The notes below the pieces were generated by a model. It ran no database searches. It was given only the letters and a program-made list of their open reading frames with translations, and was not told the origin of the DNA. A stretch of 64,000 nucleotides of DNA from Halalkalicoccus sp. NIPERK01 (lineage in GTDB: Archaea; Halobacteriota; Halobacteria; Halobacteriales; Halalkalicoccaceae), in the NCBI RefSeq assembly GCF_030287405.1, contig NZ_JASVVV010000001.1, forward strand, positions 558,001 to 622,000, given 5' to 3'. This document shows positions 35,330 to 44,198 of this stretch, piece after piece; within the stretch, counting starts at the first letter, position 1, and each line of letters starts with the position of its first letter. The position numbers and the translations under genes are program-made.

Positions 35330-36739
35330 ATGGCAGATCACCGTCTGGGGTTCCGATCGTTCGACGAGGAGACCGATTCGGCGACGCTCGAGGTCGCGGG
35401 AGAGCTCCCCGACTGGCTCTCGGGGACGCTCTACAGGAACGGACCCGGGCGGTTCGAGGTCGGCGATCGAACCCTCGCCCACTGGTTCGACGGGTTCGCG
35501 CTGCTCCGTCGCTTCGAGATCCACGACGGGGAGATCGGGTACTCGAGTCGGTTCCTCGACAGCGACGCCTACCGGGCGGCACAGGATGGTGAGCTTCGCT
35601 ACGGGGAGTTCGGGACGACCCCCTCGTGGTCGTTGCTCGATCGCCTGCGGACCCGCCTCGGCGGCATCCAGACCGACAACGCCTCGATCACGGTCCGCCA
35701 CCGCGACGGCGAACACCGGGCCGTGACCGAGACCGCCCGCGAGGTCGCCTTCGACCCCGCGGACCTCTCGACGCTCGGCCACCGGACGGTCGACGTCGCG
35801 GCGACCGGAACCCTCGCCCACGACCACTACGACTTCCTCCAGGAGGAGTGGGTCGGCCTCGGGACGCGGTTCGGCCGGAAGCCGGGCTACGTCCTCTATC
35901 GCGACCCCGACGACGGCCCCGCCGAACGAATCGCCCACGTCGAGCGCGACGAACCCGCCTACCTGCACAGCTTCGCGCTGACGGACCACTACGCCGTCGT
36001 CACCGAACACCCCTTCCGGACCGCCCCGCGCCGCCTGCTCTCGGACCGGCCCTACGTCGAGAGCTTCCGGTGGTACCCCGAGCGCGAGACGCGCTTTCTC
36101 GTCGTCGACCGGCGCGACGGCGAGGTGGTCGCCGAACCCGGCGTCCAGCCCTTCTTCACGTTCCACCACGTCGACGCCCACGAACGCGGCGACGACCTGT
36201 TCGTCGACCTCGTCGCCTTCGAGGACCACTCGATCGTCCCCGCGCTCTCGCTCGCGAACCTCCGCTCGCGCGCGCCCGACGTCCCCTCGGGGGAGCTCCG
36301 GCGCTACCGGATCGACCTCGAGACCGGGCGTGCGGAGGGACGAACCATCTTCGAGGGGGGAATCGAGTTCCCCACGATCCACTACGCCGAGGCGAACCTC
36401 CACCCCTACCAGTTCTGCTACGGCGTCGGAACGGACGGGGGTTTCAACGACCGCCTGCACAAGGTCGACGTCGAGCGCGGGAGCGCTCGGGTGTGGGCCG
36501 AGGAGGGAATCCACCCGGGCGAGGCGCTGTTCGTCCCCCGGCCCGGCGGCGAGCAGGAGGACGACGGCGTTCTTCTCTCGGTCGCGCTCGATACCGACGA
36601 GGAGCGCTCGTGCGTGCTCGTCCTCGACGCCGCGGAGTTCGAGGAACGCGCCCGCGCGTACCTCCCCCACGCGCTCCCGTTCGACTTCCACGGGACGTTC
36701 TACATGGAGGGCCAGGAGCCGACGCCGTCGATGACCTAG
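35330..36739 (+). CDS. Carotenoid cleavage oxygenase (RPE65/CCD family)
   Basis: CCD-family enzymes cleave carotenoid double bonds with a four-histidine ferrous centre; in haloarchaea the product could be retinal for rhodopsins or an apocarotenoid. The 469-residue propeller shows the histidines: AHDHYDF (about 164-166), YLHSFALT (213), FTFHHVDAHE (279-280) and FDFHGTFY (about 454). The N-terminal LYRNGPGRFEVG and FDGFALLRRF segments are family hallmarks. I chose ATG 35330 (MADHRLGFRS) because the upstream codons do not look like protein. Its end overlaps the monooxygenase gene (convergent) by 4 bp. Confidence 0.9.
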   Translation: MADHRLGFRSFDEETDSATLEVAGELPDWLSGTLYRNGPGRFEVGDRTLAHWFDGFALLRRFEIHDGEIGYSSRFLDSDAYRAAQDGELRYGEFGTTPSWSLLDRLRTRLGGIQTDNASITVRHRDGEHRAVTETAREVAFDPADLSTLGHRTVDVAATGTLAHDHYDFLQEEWVGLGTRFGRKPGYVLYRDPDDGPAERIAHVERDEPAYLHSFALTDHYAVVTEHPFRTAPRRLLSDRPYVESFRWYPERETRFLVVDRRDGEVVAEPGVQPFFTFHHVDAHERGDDLFVDLVAFEDHSIVPALSLANLRSRAPDVPSGELRRYRIDLETGRAEGRTIFEGGIEFPTIHYAEANLHPYQFCYGVGTDGGFNDRLHKVDVERGSARVWAEEGIHPGEALFVPRPGGEQEDDGVLLSVALDTDEERSCVLVLDAAEFEERARAYLPHALPFDFHGTFYMEGQEPTPSMT

Positions 36740-37734
36740 GGCGCGAGCGCCTCGATCGTCGTCTCGATTTCGTCCTCGGTCGCCCCGCGGGGAAAGCTCA
36801 CCGCGAGCGCGTCCAGCCCCTCGACCGACTCGAAACGCTCGATCATCCCCCTCGCCTCCTCGGGCGTGCCCGCCGCACAGAGGTCGTCGAGCAGGTCGTC
36901 GGGGATCGCCCCCAGCGCCTCCTCGCGCTCGCCGCTGCCCCAGGCCGCCGCGACGGCGTTCGCCTCCTCCTCGTAGCCCTGGCGGGCCAGCGATTTTCGA
37001 TAATAGGTGCCCATTCCGCCGACGTAGAAGGCGGTGTGCTGGCGCGCGAGTTCGCGGGCGCGCTCGCGGTCCTCGAGGGCACAGCAGGTCAGCGAGAGCG
37101 TGGTTCGAAGCTCGCTCGGGTCGCGGTTTCCGAGGTCGGCTCCCCGTTCGAGGTCCGCGAGTCGCTCTCGAACGCCGTCGGGCGTGAAGACGACCGCGTG
37201 CCACCCATCGGCGAACCGGCCGGCGAGTTCGACCGACTTCGGACCCAGACCCGCGACGTCGACCGGCGGCGGGGTCTCGGGCGGCTTCGATCGGAGACGG
37301 AACCCCGAGAGCTGGAAGACCTCGCCGTCGTACTCGACGCGCTCGCCCGAGAGCACCCGCCGGACGACCTCGACGCACTCGCGGGTCCGCCTGAGCGGGC
37401 GGTCGAACGCCGCGCCGTGCCAGCCCTCGATCACCGCGGGACCGCTGGGGCCGATACCCAGTCGGAACCGGCCCTCGCTCACCTCCTGGAGGGTCGCGGC
37501 GCTCTGGCCGAGCAACGCGGGGGAGCGCGAGTAGACGGGGAGGATGCTCGACCCCAACCCGATCGAGTCGGTGCGTTCCGCGAGGACGGCGAGGGACGCC
37601 ACCGCGTCACGGCCCCACGTCTCGGGCGACCAGACGCGGCCGTAGCCCGCTCGCTCGGCCCGCCGTGCGTAGGAGACGAGCGAGTCGACCCCCGACTGAG
37701 CGGCCACGGGCAGGTGTACCTCCCGCGCAGTCAT
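36736..37734 (-). CDS. Luciferase-like monooxygenase, F420-dependent type
   Basis: This 332-residue TIM-barrel protein belongs to the bacterial luciferase-like (LLM) class, with the N-terminal ARRAERAGYGRVWSPETW, then GLGSSILPVYSRSPALLGQSAATL and GRFRLGIGPSGP. These match the haloarchaeal F420-dependent oxidoreductase subfamily known from NP1902A-type proteins. The substrate is unknown. It is convergent with the carotenoid oxygenase, so co-regulation is not implied by operon structure. A role in oxidising a hydrophobic substrate would be speculation. Confidence 0.85.
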   Translation of the reverse strand: MTAREVHLPVAAQSGVDSLVSYARRAERAGYGRVWSPETWGRDAVASLAVLAERTDSIGLGSSILPVYSRSPALLGQSAATLQEVSEGRFRLGIGPSGPAVIEGWHGAAFDRPLRRTRECVEVVRRVLSGERVEYDGEVFQLSGFRLRSKPPETPPPVDVAGLGPKSVELAGRFADGWHAVVFTPDGVRERLADLERGADLGNRDPSELRTTLSLTCCALEDRERARELARQHTAFYVGGMGTYYRKSLARQGYEEEANAVAAAWGSGEREEALGAIPDDLLDDLCAAGTPEEARGMIERFESVEGLDALAVSFPRGATEDEIETTIEALAP

Positions 37735-37800
37735 TTGAAACTCACCGCGAGTTGTGCGTGCATACCGCGGGGAGGGCGGCCGACCACTAAAAGAGCGGGG

Positions 37801-38694
37801 TCAGTCGATCGCGACGAGTTCCTCGATGTCGGGGATGTCGGCGCTCGCCGTCGAGAGCTGTTCCATGCGCTGGAGGTGTTTCTCGGCGGCGTAGGCGGTG
37901 AGTTCCTCCTCGCCGAGGCCGGCCCCGTCCTCGCTCGCGGCCGCGGTCGCGGCGACCGCCTGGGTCAGCGGCAGGAGTTCGTTGACCGTCTCGTGGACGA
38001 CGTCGATCGGGACGCCCTCCTCCTCGATGAGTTCCTTGAGTTTGGCCATCCCGAATCCGACGTGTCTCCCCTCGTCGCCGCGGATCTCGGTGAATCCGGC
38101 GACCAGCCCCGGCACCAGCGGGAGCTCGGGGATCTCGCCGCTGTAGCCGGTCTGGACGGCGTAGTAGCCCGTCTGGGCCATGATCCCCTCGATCGTCAGG
38201 TGGTAGTGACAGAACGCCCGCACGCGGTTTTCGGGCGTGTCCTCCTCCAACAGACGGCGCATCGAGCGCTCGTTCCGTTCGAACAGGTCGTGGTAGGTGT
38301 CGAAGAACCACCGCCCGTCGAGCGGCGAGGTCCGTTCGAGCCCGCGGGCGTCTTCGGCGGGGTGGACCACCTCCCGCCAGTACCGGTCGAAGAAGTCGGC
38401 GTGTTTCGCCTCCTCGTAGAGCTGGGTGGTGATGAACATCTGGTCCTCGATCCCCTCCAAAACCACTGCGAGGGGCGCGAGGTCCTCGGTGACGGCGGCC
38501 TCGCCCGCGCCGAACAGCGCCAGCGTCCGTCTGAGGTCCGTGAAGGTCGCCAGGTCGAGTTCCGCCAGCCGCTCGCGGTCCGCGCTCAGGTCGATCGAAT
38601 CGGGGTCCCAGTGGCGCTCGACGGCGTTTCGGTAGTATCGGTACGCCCGGCGGGTCCGGTCCAGGGAGTGTTCCGCAGCGGCTTTTTGCTGCAT
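37801..38694 (-). CDS. R2-like ligand-binding oxidase (R2lox-like ferritin-fold protein)
   Basis: The 297-residue helical protein has the six carboxylate/histidine ligands of an R2-type di-metal site: Glu65, then YEEAKHADFF (Glu95, His98), HLTIEG (Glu169) and RGDEGRHVGFG (Glu208, His211). The spacing and the EEAKH motif fit R2lox proteins, which hold a Mn/Fe centre and a fatty acid, rather than class I ribonucleotide reductase R2; no radical-transfer C-terminal tail is seen. Tyr164 lies five residues before Glu169, at the position that forms a Tyr-Val cross-link in R2lox, while the Val position is Ala67. The gene is divergent from a glutaredoxin. Confidence 0.8.
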   Translation of the reverse strand: MQQKAAAEHSLDRTRRAYRYYRNAVERHWDPDSIDLSADRERLAELDLATFTDLRRTLALFGAGEAAVTEDLAPLAVVLEGIEDQMFITTQLYEEAKHADFFDRYWREVVHPAEDARGLERTSPLDGRWFFDTYHDLFERNERSMRRLLEEDTPENRVRAFCHYHLTIEGIMAQTGYYAVQTGYSGEIPELPLVPGLVAGFTEIRGDEGRHVGFGMAKLKELIEEEGVPIDVVHETVNELLPLTQAVAATAAASEDGAGLGEEELTAYAAEKHLQRMEQLSTASADIPDIEELVAID

Positions 38695-38773
38695 GGAGAG
38701 AACTCGTTGAATTCAGATAAAAGGATGTTGCATGACGAGTTGACTTTTTATCGCTGGCGCGTCACCACCCGGT

Positions 38774-39013
38774 ATGTCCGTCACGCTGTACCAACTCGAC
38801 GGCTGTCCGTACTGCGAGAAGGTCGCGGATCGACTCGACGAACTCGGCGTCGAGTACGAGACGGTCTGGACGGAGGCGCTTCACTCGAAGCGGGACGAGG
38901 TCAAACGGGTCTCGGGCCAGCGCGCCGTTCCGGTGCTCGTCGACGAGGAGTACGGGATCACGATGCCCGAGTCCGACCGAATCCTGGAGTTCGCAGAGCG
39001 GAGCTACGCCTGA
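38774..39013 (+). CDS. Glutaredoxin
   Basis: This 79-residue thioredoxin-fold protein has the redox motif CPYC at residues 11-14 and the cis-proline segment AVPVLVDEEYG at 55-65, followed by the C-terminal PESDRILEF helix. It should reduce disulfides with glutathione-like thiols; haloarchaea use gamma-glutamylcysteine. It sits head to head with the R2lox-like gene, and a supply of electrons to that oxidase is possible. Its last 10 bases overlap the end of the convergent AbrB-PhoU gene. Confidence 0.88.
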   Translation: MSVTLYQLDGCPYCEKVADRLDELGVEYETVWTEALHSKRDEVKRVSGQRAVPVLVDEEYGITMPESDRILEFAERSYA

Positions 39014-40038
39014 TTTCGGTCCCGGCGAACGGTACGCTTCGATTCCGGCGTCGGTGCGGCCTTCTGGAGGGCGGTTTCGGCGATGTTCGCGCCGTAGTCA
39101 CCGATTCGCGACAGCGAGTCGACGACCAGTCCCAACAGCTGGGCGTCGGCGGGATCGGCCGTTCCGAGCTGTTCGTCGATCGACCGCGTTCGGGCGTCCA
39201 TCCCCGCGGCCTGTGCGAGCGTCGCCGTCGCGAGTTCCGTCGCCCGGTCGCGGTCCTCGACGAGGAAGGCGTCCATCGCGTTCTCGACGATCCCGAGTGA
39301 CTCGATCCGGAGCGAACCGAGCGGTTCGCGGATGTCCGCAGGCAGTTCCGTGAGGTCGGCGCTGTGGCCCGCGATTTTCACGGTGTGATCGGCGATGCGC
39401 TCGATCTGTCTCGCGCACGTCCGGTAATCGAAGCAGGTCTCGCGATCGAGATCGACCGCGGCGGCCGCACGCGGGTCGCGCAACACGGCGCGAAACAGCC
39501 GCGAGGTGACGTACCAGAGCCGGTCGACGTCGTCGTCGCGGGCGGCGATGCCGTCGATCCGGTCCGAATCCTCCTCGAGCAGCCCCTCGGTGGCGTCTTC
39601 GAGCATCGAGAACGAGAGGAGCCGCATCTGCATGACAGTGTCGTGAACCGACAGCTCCGAGGGGTCGAGGAAGTCCCGGAGAACCATCCGGTCTTCCGTC
39701 TCGACGCTGACTTCGAACCCGACGAGTCCCGTCGCCGCCGTGCGGATCGTCCGGCGCTGGGCGGTCGTGATCCGATCCGCTTCGAGGACGATCTCGTCGA
39801 AGCCGTTGATGTACAGGGTGACGAGTCGGCTTTCGAGTTCCTGTGGACTCACGTCCTCGACGGCGAGCGTGGTGCTGGCCTCGCTCGGGACGTTCGAGGG
39901 CGTCGCGACGAGGGTATTCCCTTCGGGGTAAAAAGCCAGTTCGCTCCCGGCCTCGATTCCCGTTTCGGTCGCCCACGCCTTGGGGAGAGAGACGGTAAAG
40001 GTCGACCCGCCCGTGATCTGAACCTTGCGGACCTCCAT
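39004..40038 (-). CDS. AbrB-PhoU fusion regulator of phosphate uptake
   Basis: The 344-residue protein combines an N-terminal SpoVT/AbrB-type DNA-binding domain (residues 1-45, VRKVQITGGSTFTVSLPKAWA) with two PhoU helical repeats (about 115-335) that carry RQIERIADHTVKIAGHSADL and LSRIGDYGANIAETAL, the metal-binding E/D-x-x-x-D motifs. Fusions of this type are common in haloarchaea and are thought to be phosphate-responsive regulators. It is divergent from pstB-phoU across 40039-40439, and would be well placed to bind that region. A TATA-like TATATATATTTAG ends about 35 nt before the ATG. Confidence 0.85.
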   Translation of the reverse strand: MEVRKVQITGGSTFTVSLPKAWATETGIEAGSELAFYPEGNTLVATPSNVPSEASTTLAVEDVSPQELESRLVTLYINGFDEIVLEADRITTAQRRTIRTAATGLVGFEVSVETEDRMVLRDFLDPSELSVHDTVMQMRLLSFSMLEDATEGLLEEDSDRIDGIAARDDDVDRLWYVTSRLFRAVLRDPRAAAAVDLDRETCFDYRTCARQIERIADHTVKIAGHSADLTELPADIREPLGSLRIESLGIVENAMDAFLVEDRDRATELATATLAQAAGMDARTRSIDEQLGTADPADAQLLGLVVDSLSRIGDYGANIAETALQKAAPTPESKRTVRRDRNQA

Positions 40039-40439
40039 GCGCCAAGATTCGACCACCAGTACATAAAACCTTCTAAATATATATAGTATCCAATCAGGAC
40101 CGCCAGAGCGGGCGATGCAGTCCGGACCGATCTGTGGGTAGTCGCGAACGGGAGTGCGACTAAAACGGGCATAGAGGACCATATACCCCCATCTGCGCGG
40201 TCAGGTCGAAGAAACGTTACCACTCCCGACGGCTCACATATCGATGTGGAGGGGTTAATAGACCTACACTACACTATATAGCTATATTAGAAGGGTATTT
40301 GACCGTTCTCGTAGTGGTGGTCGGTAGCGGCAATCGATCCACTGCCGAGCGGGTGCGGTCGGCCTCCGGCCGCGGTTGGGCGGGGCGATCGGCGCAACGA
40401 GCGACCGTCAGCAGTATGGATCCGAGCAGCCCAATAGTT
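40039..40439. promoter_or_regulatory. Divergent regulatory region, AbrB-PhoU gene and pstB-phoU
   Basis: These 400 bases hold no credible gene. Two AT-rich boxes stand out in a GC-rich genome: CTAAATATATATAG at 40073-40086, close to the leftward start, and CTATATAGCTATATTAG at 40274-40290, which contains a perfect 12-bp palindrome ATATAGCTATAT (40276-40287). They are the likely promoters, or binding sites of the AbrB domain. From 40291 to 40439 the sequence is GC-rich and may be the pstB 5' leader. Confidence 0.5.
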
Positions 40440-41276
40440 ATGGCAACACAGGAACCCACCCATCGATCGAGTCCGAAGGTTCAGATGGAGATCGACGCCG
40501 AACGAACCGGCCGGACGACCCGACCAGACACGCCGGTCCTCGAAGCGCGGGACCTTGAGGTTCACTACGGCGACGAGCAGGCGCTCCAACCGATGACGGT
40601 CGACATTCCGAAAGAACAGGTGACGGCGATCATCGGGCCCTCCGGCTGTGGCAAGTCCACGTTCCTCCGCTCGATCAACCGCATGAACGACCTCATCGAC
40701 GTCGCCCGCGTCGAGGGCGAACTCCGGTTTCGCGGCAAGAACGTCTACGACGACGACGTCGATCCCGTGGCGCTTCGTCGCAAGATCGGGATGGTCTTCC
40801 AGAAGCCAAACCCCTTCCCCAAGTCCATTCGCGACAACGTCGCCTACGGCCTAACCGTTCAGGATAAGGAGATCACCGACGATGCGATCGAGCGCGCACT
40901 CGAGCGGGCGGCACTGTGGGATGAGGTCAAGGACAAACTCGATTCGTCGGGACTCGACCTCTCAGGGGGTCAACAACAACGGTTGTGTATCGCACGCGCG
41001 ATCGCGCCCGACCCCGAAGTGATCCTCATGGACGAGCCGGCGAGCGCACTCGACCCGATCGCCACCTCGAAGATCGAGGACCTGATCGACGACCTCGCCG
41101 AGGAGTATACGGTCGTGATCGTCACGCACAACATGCAGCAAGCGGCACGGATTTCGGATAAGACCGCCGTCTTCTTGACCGGCGGCGAACTCGTCGAGTT
41201 CGGCGACACCAACCGCATCTTCGAGAACCCCGACCACCAGGAGGTCGAGGACTACATCACGGGTAAGTTCGGATAG
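40440..41276 (+). CDS. pstB: Phosphate ABC transporter ATPase PstB
   Basis: PstB drives high-affinity phosphate import through PstCA. The 278-residue protein has Walker [10 protein letters not shown], the PstB-specific [16 protein letters not shown] stretch after [18 protein letters not shown], Walker B VILMDEP and the H-loop [10 protein letters not shown]. Start codons ATG 40440 and ATG 40416 are both possible; I took the former because residues before it are not conserved-looking. It is followed without gap by phoU. No pstS, pstC or pstA is found on either side, which is unusual. Confidence 0.93.
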   Translation: MATQEPTHRSSPKVQMEIDAERTGRTTRPDTPVLEARDLEVHYGDEQALQPMTVDIPKEQVTAIIGPSGCGKSTFLRSINRMNDLIDVARVEGELRFRGKNVYDDDVDPVALRRKIGMVFQKPNPFPKSIRDNVAYGLTVQDKEITDDAIERALERAALWDEVKDKLDSSGLDLSGGQQQRLCIARAIAPDPEVILMDEPASALDPIATSKIEDLIDDLAEEYTVVIVTHNMQQAARISDKTAVFLTGGELVEFGDTNRIFENPDHQEVEDYITGKFG

Positions 41277-41945
41277 ATGACCCGAACCGAGTATCAGCGC
41301 CGTCTCGAAGGACTTCGTGAGGAGGTCCTCACGATGGACGACGTGGTCCGAGAACGCCTCGATATCGCGCTCCGGGCGCTCGCGGAGCGAAACGAGGAAC
41401 TCGGGCGAGAGGTGATCGAGCGCGATCACGAGGTGAACGAGATGTATCTCGAACTCGAACGCGAGTGTACGGGCCTCATCGCGCTCCAACAGCCCGTCGC
41501 GGGCGACCTCCGATTCGTCACCGCGTCGTTCAAGATCATCACCGACCTCGAACGGATCGCGGATCTCGCCACCAACCTCGGGGAGTACGCGGGTCGGGCC
41601 GAACGAGAGATACACCCCGACATCGACGTCGCCTATATCGGCGAGCGCGTCGGTGAGGCGGTCACGGAGGCGATGGCCGCCTACGCCACAGAGGACGTCG
41701 ACGCCTGTTACGCCATCGCCCGACGCGACGACGAGATCGACGACCTGTGTGAACGCGCGAGCGAACTCGTCATCAGCGATCTGATCGCCACCGAGGGGGA
41801 CGACGCCGAGACCGACCGGCTCTTCTCGGAGGTATCGCGCTTGCTGCTCGCGGTTCGGGACCTCGAACGGGTGGGCGATCACGCGGTCAACATCGCCGCG
41901 CGCACCCTGTACATGATCGAGAGCGACGACGAACTCATCTACTGA
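41277..41945 (+). CDS. phoU: PhoU phosphate uptake regulator
   Basis: PhoU is the negative regulator that interacts with the Pst system and signals phosphate sufficiency. The 222-residue protein has two three-helix bundles, each with an E/D-rich metal-binding motif: FKIITDLERIADLATNLGE (about 80-98) and VRDLERVGDHAVNIAAR (about 192-208). It directly follows the pstB stop codon (TAG then ATG), so the pair is an operon. It lacks the AbrB domain of the divergent regulator, so two PhoU-type proteins are encoded side by side. Confidence 0.93.
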   Translation: MTRTEYQRRLEGLREEVLTMDDVVRERLDIALRALAERNEELGREVIERDHEVNEMYLELERECTGLIALQQPVAGDLRFVTASFKIITDLERIADLATNLGEYAGRAEREIHPDIDVAYIGERVGEAVTEAMAAYATEDVDACYAIARRDDEIDDLCERASELVISDLIATEGDDAETDRLFSEVSRLLLAVRDLERVGDHAVNIAARTLYMIESDDELIY

Positions 41946-42070
41946 GGCCCGTCGTTCCCGAGGGATCCGTTCGTCGACCTCGAACCGCGGGGGTATCGGA
42001 GCCGGGTAGTCGTCCCGTCTCGCCTCCGAACGACAAGCTATAACCCGGTAAGCCGCAACGGTTGACTCGA

Positions 42071-42922
42071 ATGACCTCCCTTCTCGTTACAGGCGCGAGC
42101 GGGCTGCTCGGCCGGCGTCTTCTCGACGCCGAGTGGAGCGGCGACCGCGTCGTCGGGACGTACTACTCGACGCCGATCGAGTCGGGCCACGAGACGGTCC
42201 GCCTCGACGTCCGCGACGCCGAGGCGGTCGAACGCGTCGTAAAGCGCGTCGATCCCGACGTCGTCGTCCACAGCGCCGCCGCCACGAGCGTCGAGGCCTG
42301 CGAGGACGACCCCGAACTGGCCCACGAGACGAACGCGCTGGGGACGAAACACGTCGTCGACGCGGCGACGGCGGTCGGGGCGCGGGTGGTCTATCCCTCG
42401 ACGGCGTACGTCTTCGGCGACGACGAACCCGTCCACGCGGAGGACGACGAGCCCGCCCCGATCAACCGGTACGGCCGCTCGAAACTCGACGGCGAGCGAT
42501 ACGTCCGTGCGGCCGGTTCGGCGGGCACGATCGTGCGCTTTTGCGTCGTCGTGAGTCTCGACCGGGCCGACAGTCCGGATTTCGGAAGCTGGGTCCGCAG
42601 ACAGCTCGAAGCGGGCGAGCGGGTGCGGCTGATCGACGATCAGGAGATCACGCCGACGGTGTTCTCGGACGCGGTCGACGCGCTCGGCTACCTCGTCGAG
42701 CGTGAGGAACGCGGCGTCTTTCACGTCACGTCGCCCGATCGGATGACGCGCTACGAGTTGGGGCGGGAGATCGCACGTAGACACGGTCTCGACCCCGATC
42801 TCGTCGAGGCGATCCCGATGGCGGAGATGGGCTGGGGGGCGCCGCGACCGAGACACCTCTGTTTAGGCTCCGAAAAGCTAAGGCAACGCGGGTACGAACC
42901 GGTAAGAATACGGACAGAGTGA
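42071..42922 (+). CDS. RmlD-like sugar-nucleotide reductase (possible GDP-4-keto-6-deoxymannose reductase)
   Basis: This 283-residue short-chain reductase has the Rossmann motif LVTGASGLLGRRLL (4-17), the STAYVFGDDEP segment and the active-site pair YGRSKLDGE (Tyr-x-x-x-Lys). It resembles RmlD/RfbD dTDP-4-dehydrorhamnose reductases. The stop overlaps the start region of gmd, so in this context it more likely reduces the GDP-4-keto-6-deoxy-D-mannose made by Gmd, giving GDP-rhamnose or a related 6-deoxyhexose. That is inference from the operon. No glycosyltransferase lies nearby. Confidence 0.82.
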   Translation: MTSLLVTGASGLLGRRLLDAEWSGDRVVGTYYSTPIESGHETVRLDVRDAEAVERVVKRVDPDVVVHSAAATSVEACEDDPELAHETNALGTKHVVDAATAVGARVVYPSTAYVFGDDEPVHAEDDEPAPINRYGRSKLDGERYVRAAGSAGTIVRFCVVVSLDRADSPDFGSWVRRQLEAGERVRLIDDQEITPTVFSDAVDALGYLVEREERGVFHVTSPDRMTRYELGREIARRHGLDPDLVEAIPMAEMGWGAPRPRHLCLGSEKLRQRGYEPVRIRTE

Positions 42923-42924
42923 CT

Positions 42925-44004
42925 ATGAAGAGGGCGTTGATAACTGGGGTTACGGGACAGGACGGATCGTATCTGGCAGAGCTACTGCTCGAGAAGGGAT
43001 ACGACGTCCACGGTATCGTGCGATGGAACACGACGGACGGCTCGTGGGGGGCACACACCCCCCGTCGGGTCGAGGAGATCAAGGCTCGTGCGGACCGGGA
43101 GGGACAGCCCCTCGAGTTCCACTACGGCGATCTCACCGACGGGAGCAGCATCCGGCGGGTGATCCGCGAGGTCGAACCCGACGAGATCTACAACCTCGGC
43201 GCACAGAGCCACGTCGCGGTCTCGTACGACCAGCCCGACTACACCGCGGAGGTGAACGCCCTCGGGACGCTCCGTGTTCTCGAGGCGATCCGCGAGACCG
43301 GCGTCGACGCGCGCTTCTACCAGGCCTCGACGAGCGAACTGTTCGGCAACGCGACCGAGACGCCACAGAACGAATCGACGCGGTTCGACCCCGAGAGCCC
43401 GTACGCCTCGGCGAAACTCTACGCCCACCACATCACGAAGAACTACCGCGACGCCTACGACATCTTCGCGTGCAACGGCATCCTCTTCAACCACGAGTCG
43501 CCCCGCCGGGTGAAGGCCGCGGTGACCCGGAAGATCTCCCGCACGGTCGCGCGGATCGACGCCGGCGTGGAGGATCGGCTGTACCTGGGCAACCTCGACG
43601 CGCAACGCGACTGGGGGTACGCCCCCGAGTACGTCGAGGCGATGTGGAAGATCCTGAACCACGACACGCCCGAGGACCTCGTGATCGCGACCGGCGAGAC
43701 ACATACTGTAAGGGAGTTCGCGACGATCGCCTTCGAGACGCTGGGCTACGGGATCGAGTGGGAGGGAGAGGGCGTCGAGGAGCGCGGGATCGACGCCGAC
43801 AGCGGGGAGACGCTCGTCGAGGTCACGGAGGAGTTCTTCCGGCCCACGGACGTCCACCTGCTGAAGGGCGACGCCTCGCGGGCGAAACGGGAGATCGGCT
43901 GGGAGCCACGCACCACCTTCGCGGGACTCGTCGAGATCATGGTCGAGGCCGACCGCGAGGCCCTCGAGACGGACCGCTCCGAACGGACGGTTCTCGAACG
44001 GTAG
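42925..44004 (+). CDS. gmd: GDP-mannose 4,6-dehydratase
   Basis: Gmd converts GDP-D-mannose to GDP-4-keto-6-deoxy-D-mannose using bound NADP. The 359-residue protein shows TGVTGQDGSYLAELLL (9-24), YNLGAQSHVAVSYDQP, the catalytic QASTSELFGN and SPYASAKLYAH (Tyr-x-x-x-Lys), and GILFNHESPRR, all diagnostic. ATG 42925 gives the usual MKRALITG start; GTG 42919 overlapping the previous stop (GTGA) is the alternative and would add two codons. It forms a two-gene operon with the reductase upstream, probably supplying a deoxysugar for glycoprotein or exopolysaccharide. Confidence 0.95.
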   Translation: MKRALITGVTGQDGSYLAELLLEKGYDVHGIVRWNTTDGSWGAHTPRRVEEIKARADREGQPLEFHYGDLTDGSSIRRVIREVEPDEIYNLGAQSHVAVSYDQPDYTAEVNALGTLRVLEAIRETGVDARFYQASTSELFGNATETPQNESTRFDPESPYASAKLYAHHITKNYRDAYDIFACNGILFNHESPRRVKAAVTRKISRTVARIDAGVEDRLYLGNLDAQRDWGYAPEYVEAMWKILNHDTPEDLVIATGETHTVREFATIAFETLGYGIEWEGEGVEERGIDADSGETLVEVTEEFFRPTDVHLLKGDASRAKREIGWEPRTTFAGLVEIMVEADREALETDRSERTVLER

Positions 44005-44198
44005 GGTTCACGGTTCGACGACCCGGGCTACGGACCCGTCGGCGTTCGACGTCGACCGGTCCCGATCGTGGCCCGCACCGAACGCCGAGACGGCCGTCTC
44101 GACCGTCGAGCGCGCACGGGGAGAATGATATACGATAGCATGGGGCTTCTAAAGCTTTAACAGCGCGGCCGGAGATGGTAGGAGTGGAGGAGATCATC

